Shown: piece after piece, positions 7,233-16,275 of the stretch
Layout: every line of letters starts with the position of its first letter
Position numbering within the stretch: the first letter of the stretch is position 1
NCBI RefSeq assembly: GCF_004217135.1
Contig: NZ_SHKK01000001.1
Span: 4,712,001 to 4,776,000 of the forward strand
Origin: Micromonospora violae
GTDB taxonomy: Bacteria; Actinomycetota; Actinomycetes; Mycobacteriales; Micromonosporaceae
DNA: 64,000 nt
Direction: 5' to 3'
Notes under the pieces: generated by a model
Told to the model about the DNA's origin: nothing
Databases searched by the model: none
What the model saw: the letters and a program-made list of their open reading frames with translations, nothing else
Position numbers and translations under genes: made by a program

Positions 7233-8417
7233 CTACACGATCCCGAGGTTGACGGCGAGCTGGGTGATCGTCGCTGGAGCGTCCGGGTCGCGGGCGACCT
7301 GGGCGACCACCTCCCGTGCGGCTGGCCGGTGGCGAACCTCGGCGGGTGCGGTGCGTTCAGCCCGCAACAGGACCCGTGCCGCGTTGGCGGGGTCGTTCGT
7401 CTGCAGGTAGGCGCGCGCCGCGTCGATCAGATGCGCGGCTCGGTACTCGACCGGCAGCCACCGCCACCCGTCCCGCCCGACCGCCTCCTCGTGCCAGGCG
7501 ACCGCCCGAGGCCCGTCACCCAGCTCCACAGCGGCGGTGACCCGCGCCAGCTCAACGGCGGACGGCCCGAACGTCGTCCGGTGATGGTCATGCCCGTCGC
7601 CCACCCGAGCGGCCAGCTCGGCTGCCTCATCCAGCAGGTTTCCGGCCGCCCGGTCATCACCCGCCCTCGCCGCGATCAGGGCGGCCTGCACGAGCAGGGA
7701 ACCGCACAGAGACAACTCCTCCGGCGATCGCCCGGTGTCAGTTGGGCCGATCTGGTGCGCGGCGGCCAGCATCACCGCCCCTGCCCGCCACGATCCCCGC
7801 AGCACCTGGCCGAGCTGCACCGCCGCGCAGGCCAGCAACACCCGGTCACCGGCGGCAGCGGACATCGCCCGGTCAGCGGCCAACCATGCGAGGCTCCCCT
7901 CCCCCAGCTTGACCAAGAGAGCCGCCGTCACCCGATACGCCTCCACCAGCGCGGCTCGTCCGGCCTCCGGGTCCTGCGCGTAGGCGCGGTGAACCTCAGT
8001 CACCAACGCGGGTAGCAGCTCGACCAGACGCGGGTACCGCGCGTGTTGGTAGGTCATCCACACCTGCCGCACCTCCCGAGCCAACCGATCGGGCGACATC
8101 ACCTCCCGGCCCGTCGGGCGACCAAGAACCATCGGGTACGCCGACAGCGCAGCTCGAATCCGCGCGACACCCTCACGCCGCTCGACCACCCCAGCAGGCT
8201 GGACGTCCCGGCCAAGCAGGGCTGCGGGATCGACCCGAAGCACCGCCGCGATCTCCCGGATGGTCGACACCCGCTCCAGGGAACGAACACCACGCTCGAC
8301 CTTGTCCACCCAGCTCTTCGACTTCCCCAACCGATCCGCGAACGACTGCTGCGACAACCTCCGCCGCACCCGCAGATAAGCCACCCGCCGACCTATCGGT
8401 ACCGGATCACGGCTCAC
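7233..8417 (-). CDS. XRE-type HTH regulator with helical (TPR-like) sensor region
   Basis: About 394 residues. The N terminus has a Cro/cI-type helix-turn-helix (LRVRRRLSQQSFADRLGKSKSWVDKVERG). The remaining 300 residues are alanine-rich helices resembling TPR repeats, as in the common actinobacterial HTH+TPR regulators. The GTG at 8417 overlaps the stop of the 54-aa gene by 11 bases, so translation is probably coupled; longer readings upstream run through that gene in another frame. It is divergent from a second HTH gene. The ligand and targets are unknown. Confidence 0.8.
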   Translation of the reverse strand: MSRDPVPIGRRVAYLRVRRRLSQQSFADRLGKSKSWVDKVERGVRSLERVSTIREIAAVLRVDPAALLGRDVQPAGVVERREGVARIRAALSAYPMVLGRPTGREVMSPDRLAREVRQVWMTYQHARYPRLVELLPALVTEVHRAYAQDPEAGRAALVEAYRVTAALLVKLGEGSLAWLAADRAMSAAAGDRVLLACAAVQLGQVLRGSWRAGAVMLAAAHQIGPTDTGRSPEELSLCGSLLVQAALIAARAGDDRAAGNLLDEAAELAARVGDGHDHHRTTFGPSAVELARVTAAVELGDGPRAVAWHEEAVGRDGWRWLPVEYRAAHLIDAARAYLQTNDPANAARVLLRAERTAPAEVRHRPAAREVVAQVARDPDAPATITQLAVNLGIV

Positions 8418-8571
8418 CACGCCACCGCCGATCAGGCACCGCCCGAGTCGTCTCGTCCGCCGGTATCCGCTCCGCCTCGGCCTGCGCGAGCAACCGGCGT
8501 TTGGCTTCCTCCCGTTCGGCGGCGTCGATCTGCTCGCCTCTGCTGACCGGCTCATCGTCAGAACTAGGCAT
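8407..8571 (-). CDS. Small charged protein encoded upstream of HTH regulator
   Basis: A 54-residue frame, not recognised. It begins MPSSDDEPVSRGEQ, has a charged helix (AAEREEAKRRLLAQAEAER) and ends in an arginine-rich tail. GGAGG lies five bases before the ATG at 8571, which is better placed than the ATG one codon earlier. Its last 11 bases overlap the GTG of the HTH/TPR regulator, so the two form a coupled pair. The good Shine-Dalgarno and the tight overlap argue that it is real. It could act as a small partner or antagonist of the regulator, but that is inference from position only. Confidence 0.6.
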   Translation of the reverse strand: MPSSDDEPVSRGEQIDAAEREEAKRRLLAQAEAERIPADETTRAVPDRRWRGEP

Positions 8572-8711
8572 CATCACCTCCGCTACGGGGGCGCTTCGGC
8601 AGGATCAGCCGTCGCGTGAGGTCCACAATGCCGCCGAGCTGTCGTCAGGCGCGACGGCACAGAGTACGACATCACGGGCACACAACAGGCGACATTAAGG
8701 CGACACACAGC

Positions 8712-8717
8712 TATTGT
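8712..8717 (+). promoter_or_regulatory. Candidate -10 box of a leaderless promoter
   Basis: TATTGT (TANNNT pattern) ends 7 bases before the ATG at 8725, with no Shine-Dalgarno between. This favours the ATG over the upstream in-frame GTG at 8716, which lies inside the box. Confidence 0.45.
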
Positions 8718-8724
8718 GGCGAAC

Positions 8725-9468
8725 ATGAATGCCCCGAACACCGCCCTACGCGCGGTCCGCACCGGGATGCGCATGAGCCAGGACGACTTCGCCCGCGCGC
8801 TCCAAGCCGCCGGCCTCCGAGTCGGCGAGCCCAACGACGCCAACAAGAGACTCGTCCAACGGTGGGAGTCAGGCGCGATCGCCGCACCACGGCCCGTGTA
8901 CGCCCGCGCGTTGGAGGTCGTCACCGGTCTGCCAATCTCGCTGCTCGGCTTCGCCGCGATACCCGAGGGCCAAGCCGTCGACGACCAACGCGGCGGCCAC
9001 GACCTGACCTCGCCCCTATCCAGCCTCGCCACGCCAACGCCCAAGCCCCTTGCAGTTCACGGGTCGCACGAGGGCGTCTGGCTCAGCCGCTACCAATACC
9101 ACTCCAGCGGCCGAGGAGATTCCTTCGCCGGTCAGCACTTCGTGGTAGTACTCCAGCACGGCGACCGGCTAACCGTGCGGAGCCTGCCCGGCTCGGCGGC
9201 ATCGTCGCTGTCATTGGATCTCACCGTGGACGGTGCCGTGGTCACCGGTACCTGGGTCGAGCAAACCGATCCCATTGGCTACTACCGGGGAGCCCGGTAC
9301 CACGGTGCGATCCAACTACTGGTGGAGCCCACTGGCCGACGGATGGCCGGGAAATGGGTCGGGTTCGGCAAGGACATGGACGTCAACACCGGCCCGTGGG
9401 AGCTGACCTTCCGGGACGCTTCCACGTCCAAGGCGACGCTCGACCAGTACAACAGGTTGCCCGAATAG
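8725..9468 (+). CDS. HTH regulator with C-terminal beta-rich domain
   Basis: A 247-residue protein. Residues 1-85 are a helix-turn-helix related to the XRE class (ALRAVRTGMRMSQDDFARAL, then KRLVQRWESG). A linker follows, and from about 110 a beta-rich region (HFVVVLQHGDRLTVRSLPG, TVDGAVVTGTWVEQT, GRRMAGKWVGFGK) looks like a small barrel that might bind a ligand. I do not recognise a named family for the second half. It is divergent from the HTH/TPR operon across about 150 bases, so cross-regulation is plausible. Start chosen from the leaderless -10 box. Confidence 0.65.
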   Translation: MNAPNTALRAVRTGMRMSQDDFARALQAAGLRVGEPNDANKRLVQRWESGAIAAPRPVYARALEVVTGLPISLLGFAAIPEGQAVDDQRGGHDLTSPLSSLATPTPKPLAVHGSHEGVWLSRYQYHSSGRGDSFAGQHFVVVLQHGDRLTVRSLPGSAASSLSLDLTVDGAVVTGTWVEQTDPIGYYRGARYHGAIQLLVEPTGRRMAGKWVGFGKDMDVNTGPWELTFRDASTSKATLDQYNRLPE

Positions 9469-9584
9469 GACACTTCGCCAATTCGCCCACGGGCCGCTGC
9501 GCGGCAGCCTCACGTCAATCAAGGCTGCTCCAATGTGCTGCCGGCCGGCAGCGGGCTAGGACGCCAGTCGCACGCTCATGATTC

Positions 9585-11114
9585 ATGTTGAATCAGTTTC
9601 TACGGGAGCTACACGGGCTATTGTCCGTGGTCGAGCATTGGAACTCCTTCGGGCCAGTCGGGCCCTTAAGTAAGCGGGTAGATTCGCTAAGGTCATTTAA
9701 GAGTGACGAGATGACACAGAGAACATGTGAGGGCTTCTTGAGCGAATTTGAGGCGGAATCCGGAAGGATCTACCACTATGACGAATCCGACCGTGTCGGA
9801 GACCCCGGCAGCTACGGAACGGTCTACCGCGGCACGACCGACGACACAAGGAGCGTTGCCGTCAAGGTCGTCAAATTCCGCGCCGGATCTCCTGCGGACA
9901 GGGCACTAGCCGAGCGCGAGGTCGAGGTCTGGCGGCAGCTTCCGACGGAGTCGGACGGTCATCTAGTTCCGCTCCTCGACTTGGCGAGGGGCACAAACGA
10001 ATTAATCTTCGTAATGCCGCTCGCTCGCCGGAACCTTGCTGAGCTGATAGGACAGCGGGCCCCGCTCGCAACACCCGAAGCAATCGACATCCTGAGACAT
10101 CTTGCCAAGGGCATGCGAGAACTTGCCGCAGCTGGCGTCGTCCATCGTGACATCAAGCCACCAAACATCCTAGAAATCGACGGTCGCTGGCATCTGGCCG
10201 ACTTCGGAATCTCGCGGGCCATGGCTGCGGCGACCGCTTCCCACACCTTTCGAGGCGGAGGCACCTTGGAGTACCGCGCGCCGGAACTATTCTCAATCGG
10301 CACGGTGGAGCGCGTGGCGAGCGACCTCTATGCTCTCGGTTGCGTCGGCTACGAGCTTGTGACCGGAGAAAAGGCGTTTCCAGGGCCTGATTTTCGGCAT
10401 CAGCACTTGACGGTCGCCCCAACTCTCCCGGCCTCAGTTGACGCTTCACTCCGTGCCCTAATTCTCGATTTGCTCTCCAAGGAGCCGGCCTCTCGGCCAC
10501 CGGATGCCCGGCGAGTAGTGGACGCTCTAACCCCTCGGCCAATGACCGCCGATTGGCAGATTGGCGTGCAGCGCATGCGCGCCTTCGGAGCAGAGCTCCG
10601 GATGGAGAACGAGACTCGGATCAACGCCATCAGAGTTCATCATGAACAACAACAACATGCCCGCCAGGCTTTACAGTATCTATGGAATTCTGTTGTCAGC
10701 ACGCTGACGGATTTCGACCCGGAGGTAACTACTGGCGAGGAAGGGTCGCGCGGCTACCCCTACTTCATCGTCGGTGACTTCCGCCTTATGCTGACGCTGG
10801 AGGAGCCCAAATCGCCGCTCACGCCACTTCTCCTGGTGGGAAGCCTTGTTGCCATGCGAGAAGGGGATTTCGGGGCAGGAGTTAGTCCGGCAAACCTGGT
10901 ATGCGTCTGGCAGGACGATGCACCACGGTGGATAATCGTCAGGTTCGCGACTGTCCATACCTCGATGAGTCGCATGGGCGGGGTGGGGGCACCTCCGTCG
11001 TCAATCAGTTGGGACGGCAGTAACTTCACGGCACCCGACAGGTTTCAGATCATGAAAGAGGTAGCGACTCCTGATCTGATCCTCGACATGTTCAATGCGG
11101 CAATCGGCCTCTAA
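9585..11114 (+). CDS. Soluble Ser/Thr protein kinase with unknown C-terminal domain
   Basis: A 509-residue protein with an intact Hanks-type kinase domain at about 65-320. The glycine loop is GSYGTVY, ATP lysine K94 lies in AVKVVKF, the catalytic loop is HRDIKPPN with D189, then DFGIS at 206 and APE at 232. There is no membrane segment and no PASTA repeat, unlike PknB-type kinases. Residues 330-509 form a domain I do not recognise (charged helix RMRAFGAELRMENETRINA, then FIVGDFRLMLTLEEP). Codon use is visibly lower in GC than its neighbours, suggesting transfer. The start is uncertain: no Shine-Dalgarno is seen, and the ATG at 9711 is an alternative. Confidence 0.8.
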   Translation: MLNQFLRELHGLLSVVEHWNSFGPVGPLSKRVDSLRSFKSDEMTQRTCEGFLSEFEAESGRIYHYDESDRVGDPGSYGTVYRGTTDDTRSVAVKVVKFRAGSPADRALAEREVEVWRQLPTESDGHLVPLLDLARGTNELIFVMPLARRNLAELIGQRAPLATPEAIDILRHLAKGMRELAAAGVVHRDIKPPNILEIDGRWHLADFGISRAMAAATASHTFRGGGTLEYRAPELFSIGTVERVASDLYALGCVGYELVTGEKAFPGPDFRHQHLTVAPTLPASVDASLRALILDLLSKEPASRPPDARRVVDALTPRPMTADWQIGVQRMRAFGAELRMENETRINAIRVHHEQQQHARQALQYLWNSVVSTLTDFDPEVTTGEEGSRGYPYFIVGDFRLMLTLEEPKSPLTPLLLVGSLVAMREGDFGAGVSPANLVCVWQDDAPRWIIVRFATVHTSMSRMGGVGAPPSSISWDGSNFTAPDRFQIMKEVATPDLILDMFNAAIGL

Positions 11115-11215
11115 TACGTGTCCCGCACGCTCCACGCACGCCGAAAGCGGATATCCGGAGGACGCAGTCGAAGGATATCGGTTGGTTCGCTGTCATTCAA
11201 CATGATCTTATACAT
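11111..11215 (-). other. Short open frame, possible gene remnant
   Basis: On the minus strand an open frame runs from the 62-bp repeat through about 11215 to a TAG at 11111, overlapping the end of the kinase gene tail to tail. The part after the only ATG encodes 34 residues (MYKIMLNDSEPTDILRLRPP and on); the frame upstream also reads sensibly (SEAKVLFVKPDD). It may be the 3' end of a gene cut off by whatever placed the repeat here. No family is recognised, and it could be chance. Confidence 0.2.
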
Positions 11216-11313
11216 GTCAGCAACAAAGTCGTCCGGCTTGACGAACAAGACCTTCGCCTCGCTCAGGCTTATGGATTGAAGATTGGCACTTGCCGGGACG
11301 CATCGCCCGGCGA

Positions 11314-11375
11314 AACAGAAGGGTCCCCTCCCGACGACGTTGTCGGTTGGGGACCCTTCTGGTCTGCGGTGTGAT
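11314..11375. repeat. 62-bp palindromic repeat, copy 2 (terminator-like)
   Basis: Identical over 62 bases and in the same orientation as 7151-7212. It ends directly at the stop codon of the minus-strand peptide-binding protein gene (11376), so it would terminate that operon. Together the two copies bracket a 4.1-kb accessory block. Confidence 0.85.
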
Positions 11376-13118
11376 TTACGGCTTGACGTGCGCGTTCACG
11401 AACGACGGGTAGCCGAAGACGCTGGAGATGAAGACCCCGCCGGCCTTGGAGCCGTGCACGTTGTAGGCCACGTCGACGTAGAGCGGCACCACCGGCGCGT
11501 ACTCCTTCATGATCCGCTCGTCGAGCTTGGCCCACTCCGGGCCCTGCTCGGCCGGGGCCAGCGCCAGGATGCGGTCCATCTCGGCGTTGATCGTCGGGTC
11601 GTTGAAGTAGGACTGGTTGCTGTTGCCCTCGGCCTTGATGGTGCGACCGTCGTAGAGCACCGGCAGGATCGAGGCCCCGCTCGGCCAGTCCGCCGCCCAG
11701 TTACCGATGTACAGGTCCCAGGGGTTGTCCTTCTTCTTGATCTCGTCGAGCTTGGCGTCGTCCGAGATGTTCCGCAGCGTGATCTTGAAGCCGGCACGCT
11801 CCAGATTGGCCTTGAGCTGGGCGCCCTGCTGCTGCTCGGTCGAGTTGTCGGCGACACCGAGGACCAGCTCGGGCGTCTGACCGCCGAGCAGTTCCTTGGC
11901 CTTGGCGACGTCACCGTTCGGTCCGGCCGGGTACGCCTCGTACGCCTTGTAGCCGATGGTGGCCGGCGGCATGAGCGTGGTCAGCGGCGCGGCGACGGTC
12001 TGACCACCGAGCGCCTTGATCATGCCTTCGCGGTCGATGGCGTAGTTGAGCGCCTGGCGGACCTTCAGGTCCTTGACCCGCTGGTTGTTGATGACGAGTT
12101 GGTTGGCGCTCGGCGTCGGCGACAGGATGCTGCGCGACTTCAGCGTGGCGTCACCGACCACCTTGGCGACCAGCGAGGCGGGCACGGCGTTGAAGGCGAG
12201 CGCGCTCTGGTCGGCGCCGTTGTCGGCGATCACCCGGTTGTTGGCCGCGTCCGCGGTGGGGCCGAAGGTCCAGACGAACTGGTCCGGGTACTGGTGCCGC
12301 ACCGGGTCGGTGGCCGGGTCCCAGTTGGGGTTGCGGTCCAGGGTCAGCTGCACACCGACCTGGTTCTTGGCGATCTTGTACGGACCCGACGAGAACGGCT
12401 GCTTGTCCAGGTCGACGCCGGTGTCCTTGTCGGCGGGCAGCGGCGCGGTGGTCGGCAGCGAGACCGCGAACGGCAGGTCACAGCGGGGCTTCGCGAACTC
12501 GAAGCGCAGCGTCTTCGCGTCCGGCGTGCTCAGGCCGGGCGGCAGCGACGTCTTGTTCTTCTTGAAGTCCCACTTGGTGTCGAACTGCGGGCTGTCGGCC
12601 AGCCACTCCTGGACGTAGGTCGGGCCGCCGGAGATGTCCGGGTCGAAGGAGCGGGCGATGCCGTACGCGATCTCCTTGGAGGTGATCGGGCGGCCGTCCT
12701 CGAACTTCACCCCGTCCTTGATCGTGAATTCCCAGACCTTGCAGTCGTTGTTGACGTTCTTGCCCGGCGTCTCCGCCAGGTCGCCCACCAGGACCAGGCC
12801 GCCCTTGCCGTCGTCCTTCCAGGTGGTCAGGTAGCGGGCGAAGAGCGGGCTGGCCATCAGACCGGCGAACGAGTACGTCCGCTGCGGGTCCAGGTGGGAG
12901 ATCGGCGACTCCCGGATGATGGTGAAGGTGCCGCCCTTCACCGCGCCGCTCACCTCGGCCGCCGGGCCCTGCGAGTCCTTGGGGTCGGTCGCGATGACCC
13001 CGGTCTGCTGCCGGTCGGTGTTCACCGTGGTGCCCTCGCCCGTGTTCTTCGAGCACGCACCCAATGCCACAACCAGAGCGATCGCGCCGCCTGCGGCAAC
13101 CGCCACGCGTGGTCGCAT
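11376..13118 (-). CDS. Peptide ABC transporter substrate-binding lipoprotein
   Basis: A 580-residue family 5 solute-binding protein (DppA/OppA type). The N terminus is a lipoprotein signal: hydrophobic stretch AGGAIALVVALGAC with lipobox Cys at residue 22, followed by a Ser/Thr/Gly linker. Conserved parts include PQRTYSFAGLMASPLFARYL, WEFTIKDGVKFEDGRPITSKE and VRQALNYAIDREGM. It would capture peptides or similar solutes outside the membrane for the permease and ATPases encoded just upstream. It lies last in the operon, 145 bases after the permease gene; that gap contains an AT-rich stretch that may hold its own promoter. AAGGGGG precedes the ATG. Confidence 0.92.
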   Translation of the reverse strand: MRPRVAVAAGGAIALVVALGACSKNTGEGTTVNTDRQQTGVIATDPKDSQGPAAEVSGAVKGGTFTIIRESPISHLDPQRTYSFAGLMASPLFARYLTTWKDDGKGGLVLVGDLAETPGKNVNNDCKVWEFTIKDGVKFEDGRPITSKEIAYGIARSFDPDISGGPTYVQEWLADSPQFDTKWDFKKNKTSLPPGLSTPDAKTLRFEFAKPRCDLPFAVSLPTTAPLPADKDTGVDLDKQPFSSGPYKIAKNQVGVQLTLDRNPNWDPATDPVRHQYPDQFVWTFGPTADAANNRVIADNGADQSALAFNAVPASLVAKVVGDATLKSRSILSPTPSANQLVINNQRVKDLKVRQALNYAIDREGMIKALGGQTVAAPLTTLMPPATIGYKAYEAYPAGPNGDVAKAKELLGGQTPELVLGVADNSTEQQQGAQLKANLERAGFKITLRNISDDAKLDEIKKKDNPWDLYIGNWAADWPSGASILPVLYDGRTIKAEGNSNQSYFNDPTINAEMDRILALAPAEQGPEWAKLDERIMKEYAPVVPLYVDVAYNVHGSKAGGVFISSVFGYPSFVNAHVKP

Positions 13119-13263
13119 GAAGTACCCCCTTCACCCATGTGCCGTGCGGTTTCGTCGGGGCGAGAACCACCGACGTCCCGAGGATCGTAAGGAAGAAAAC
13201 CTACGATTTATGTAACAGTTGTCGATAAATTTCGCCAGCAACCGTGCCCTGGTCACCGACGGC

Positions 13264-14250
13264 TCAACGCAGCCGCACCCGTGGGTCGATGGCCGCGTAG
13301 AGCAGGTCCACCAGCACGTTCGCCAGCACCACGAAGACCGCGGCGATCAGCACGGTGGCCATGATGGTGGGCAGGTCACCCGAGCGCACCGCGTCCACCG
13401 CCGTACGCCCCAGCCCTTGAATGCCGAACGTCGTCTCGGTGATCACCGTCCCGCCCAGCGCCCCGCCCACGTCCAACCCGGCGATCGTCACCACCGGAGT
13501 GATCGCCGCGCGCAGCGCGTGCCGCCCGTACACCTTGGGTTTGGCCAGGCCCTTGGCCCGCGCGGTCCGGACGAAGTCCTCCGACAACGTCTCCAACATC
13601 TGCGCCCGGGACAACCGGGCGTAGATGGCCGAGAAGAGGAAGGCCAACGCCACCCAGGCGAGCACCAACCCACTGGCCCACTTCGCCGGGTTGTCGAATA
13701 TCGAGGTGTAGCTCGGCACCGGCAGCAGCCGCAGGTTGTAGACGAACACCAGCAGCAGCACCGCGCCCACGAAGTACAGCTGCAACGACGCGCCGGTCAA
13801 CGAGAAACCGATGGCCAGCCGGTCCAGCCAGGTGCCCCGACGCAGCGCGGACACCATGCCGAGCCCCACCCCGAGCAGCAACCAGAGGACGGCCGCCGGG
13901 ATCACGATGCTCAGCGTCACCGGCAGCACCCGGGCGATGGTGTCCGAGACGGCCTCGTTGGTGACGTACGACCAGCCCAGGCAGGGCGCGTCGCACCGGC
14001 CACCCTGGGCGCTGCCCAGGTCCCGACCGGTCACGATGCCCTTCATGTAACCGGCGTACTGGCTGATCAGCGGGTCGTTCAGGCCCAGGTCGTCGCGGAC
14101 CCGCTCCAGCCGCTCCGGGTTGCAGTTCTTCGAGCAGATGCTGCTGACCGGGTCGCGCGGCAGCGCGAAGAACATCAGGAAGGTCAACACGCTCACCGCG
14201 AAGAGGGTCAGCGTGGCGGAGAAAAGTCGCTTGAGCAGAAATCGCGCCAT
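13264..14250 (-). CDS. Peptide ABC transporter permease (DppB-like)
   Basis: A 328-residue inner-membrane permease. The opening (FLLKRLFSATLTLFAVSVLTFLMFF) is the first membrane helix typical of DppB/OppB. The cytoplasmic EAA motif is seen as EDFVRTARAKGLAKPKVYGRHALR, and the C terminus VDLLYAAIDPRVRLR is the family signature. A Cys-containing periplasmic loop (SSICSKNC and RCDAPCLG) may form disulfides. The start lies 10 bases after the end of dppC. It works with the second permease 14261-15268. Confidence 0.92.
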   Translation of the reverse strand: MARFLLKRLFSATLTLFAVSVLTFLMFFALPRDPVSSICSKNCNPERLERVRDDLGLNDPLISQYAGYMKGIVTGRDLGSAQGGRCDAPCLGWSYVTNEAVSDTIARVLPVTLSIVIPAAVLWLLLGVGLGMVSALRRGTWLDRLAIGFSLTGASLQLYFVGAVLLLVFVYNLRLLPVPSYTSIFDNPAKWASGLVLAWVALAFLFSAIYARLSRAQMLETLSEDFVRTARAKGLAKPKVYGRHALRAAITPVVTIAGLDVGGALGGTVITETTFGIQGLGRTAVDAVRSGDLPTIMATVLIAAVFVVLANVLVDLLYAAIDPRVRLR

Positions 14251-14260
14251 GATTTGACCC

Positions 14261-15268
14261 CTACCGGGACGACTTCGGGTCGAGCGCGTCCCGCAACGCG
14301 TCGCCGAAGAGGTTGAAGGCGAACACCAGCGCGAAGATCGTGATGCCCGGGAAGAACACGTACGCCGGGTCGGTCTGGAGGAAGTCCAGACTGCGGTAGA
14401 TCATTCGGCCGAAGCTCGGCGTCTCGTCGCTGAGGCCGACGCCGATGAACGACAGCGCCGCCTCGCTGGTGATGAACTGCGGCACCGCCAGGGAGAACGA
14501 CACCAGGATCGGTGCCCAGATGTTCGGCAGCAACTGCCGGAAGAGCATGTGCCCCAGCCCGGCACCGCTGGCCTTGGCCGCCTCCACGAACTCCCGCTCG
14601 CGCAGCGCGATCACCTGCCCGCGGACCAGCCGGGCGGTGCTGGTCCAGCCGAAGATGGCGAAGACGGCGATCAGCACCCCCACCCCGAAGGCGGACGACA
14701 CCTGCCCCCGCTCGCCGTAGAAGCGCAGCGTGATGGTGGGCGTGAGGGCCAGCGCGATGATGAGGAACGGCATGGCCAGGGTCAGGTCGGTGATCCAGTT
14801 GATCACCGCGTCGAGCCAGCCGCCCAGGTAACCGGCGAGCGCGCCCAGCACAACCCCGATCGTCGCCGTGATCAGGGCCGCCGCGAACGCGATGAACAGC
14901 GAGGTCCGCAGCCCGTAGATCAGCCGGATGAAGATGTCCCGACCCAACCCCGGCTCCAGACCGAACCAGTGCTCGCCGGTGACCCCGCCGGCGTAGCCCA
15001 GCGGCATGCCGAAGCCGTCCAGCAGGTTCTGGAACTGCTCCCGCGGGCCGATCCCGTAGACCATCTCGATCAGCGGGGCGGCCAACCCCAACACCATGAA
15101 GAAGACCAGGAGTACGCCGCTGACCATCGCCGTCCGGTCGCGGCGCAGCCGCAACCAGGCCAGCTGACCGGGCGAGCGGCCGACGACGCCCTTCGCGGCC
15201 GGTCCGCCCGCGTCCGTGCCGGACTCGATCTCGGCCAGCGCCACGCCCTCCACCGGGGACAGGCTCAC
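14261..15268 (-). CDS. Peptide ABC transporter permease (DppC-like)
   Basis: A 335-residue permease of DppC/OppC type: an N-terminal cytoplasmic tail, membrane helix [20 protein letters not shown], the EAA loop ([25 protein letters not shown]) and ending [18 protein letters not shown]. The start is a GTG at 15268 that overlaps the stop of the upstream ATPase gene by GTGA; longer frames upstream are antisense-like extensions into that gene. Pairs with the DppB-like subunit to form the channel. Confidence 0.9.
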   Translation of the reverse strand: MSLSPVEGVALAEIESGTDAGGPAAKGVVGRSPGQLAWLRLRRDRTAMVSGVLLVFFMVLGLAAPLIEMVYGIGPREQFQNLLDGFGMPLGYAGGVTGEHWFGLEPGLGRDIFIRLIYGLRTSLFIAFAAALITATIGVVLGALAGYLGGWLDAVINWITDLTLAMPFLIIALALTPTITLRFYGERGQVSSAFGVGVLIAVFAIFGWTSTARLVRGQVIALREREFVEAAKASGAGLGHMLFRQLLPNIWAPILVSFSLAVPQFITSEAALSFIGVGLSDETPSFGRMIYRSLDFLQTDPAYVFFPGITIFALVFAFNLFGDALRDALDPKSSR

Positions 15269-16275
15269 GACGACACCTCCTCGAAGACCTGGGTGGCCGA
15301 CTCCGCAGACTCGGGGAAGTGACACGCGGTGGCCTGGTTGCCGCCGTCGCGCGGAACCAGCGCGGGCTCCTCGGTGGCGCAGATGTCCTGCGCCTTCCAG
15401 CACCGGGTGCGGAACCGGCAACCCGACGGCGGGTCGAGCGGAGTGGGCACGTCACCGGTCAGCCGGATCCGACCCGCCGGGCCGAGCTGGGTGACGTCCG
15501 GGATCGCCGAGAGCAACGCCCTGGTGTACGGGTGCTGCGGGCGCTCGTAGATGTCCTCCCGGTCGCCGATCTCCACGATCCGACCCAGGTACATGACGGC
15601 GACCCGCTGGCAGAAGTGCCGCACCACGGCCAGGTCGTGCGCGATGAACACGAACGCCAGGCCGAGCTCACGTTGCAGGTCACGCAGCAGGTTGACGACC
15701 TGCGCCTGGATCGACACGTCCAGCGCGCTCACCGGCTCGTCCGCGACGATCAGCTTCGGCCGCAGGGCCAACGCGCGGGCGATGCCGATGCGCTGACGTT
15801 GCCCGCCGGAGAACTCGTGCGGGTACCGGTTGTAGTGCTCCGGGTTCAGCCCGACCAGCTCCAGCAACTCCTGCACCCGGGCCTTGATCCCGCCCGGCGG
15901 CTTGATCCCGTTGACCTGCAGCGGCATCGCCACGATCCGGCCCACGGTGTGCCGAGGGTTCAGCGAGGCGTACGGGTCCTGGAAGATGATCTGAAGTTCC
16001 TGGCGCAGCGGGCGCAGCTCGCGGCGGCCGGCGTGCGTGATGTCCCGCCCGTCGAACTCGATGCTGCCGCTCGTCGGCTCCAGCAGCCGCACCAGCATCC
16101 GGCCGGTGGTGGTCTTGCCGCAGCCCGACTCCCCCACCAGGCCGAGCGTCTCGCCCGGGCGCACGTCGAAGTCGAGCCCGTCGACCGCCCGCACCAGACC
16201 GGTGGCGCGCAGCCCCTGACGTACCGGGAAGTGCTTGCTCAGCCCGCGTACCCGCAGCAGTGGTTCGTCCGTCAC
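15265..16275 (-). CDS. Peptide ABC transporter ATPase (DppF-like)
   Basis: A 336-residue ATP-binding subunit. Walker [11 protein letters not shown]-loop [14 protein letters not shown], signature [15 protein letters not shown], Walker [13 protein letters not shown] and the H-loop [11 protein letters not shown] are all intact. The C-terminal oligopeptide-transporter domain carries the Cys cluster [14 protein letters not shown]. It overlaps the genes on both sides by 4 bases (ATGA/GTGA), so the operon is tightly coupled. Confidence 0.93.
   Translation of the reverse strand: MTDEPLLRVRGLSKHFPVRQGLRATGLVRAVDGLDFDVRPGETLGLVGESGCGKTTTGRMLVRLLEPTSGSIEFDGRDITHAGRRELRPLRQELQIIFQDPYASLNPRHTVGRIVAMPLQVNGIKPPGGIKARVQELLELVGLNPEHYNRYPHEFSGGQRQRIGIARALALRPKLIVADEPVSALDVSIQAQVVNLLRDLQRELGLAFVFIAHDLAVVRHFCQRVAVMYLGRIVEIGDREDIYERPQHPYTRALLSAIPDVTQLGPAGRIRLTGDVPTPLDPPSGCRFRTRCWKAQDICATEEPALVPRDGGNQATACHFPESAESATQVFEEVSS

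Noticed and set aside
13219..14316. A 365-residue plus-strand frame over dppB
   Set aside because: It is His/Gln/Arg-rich with no domain and is antisense to a clear permease.
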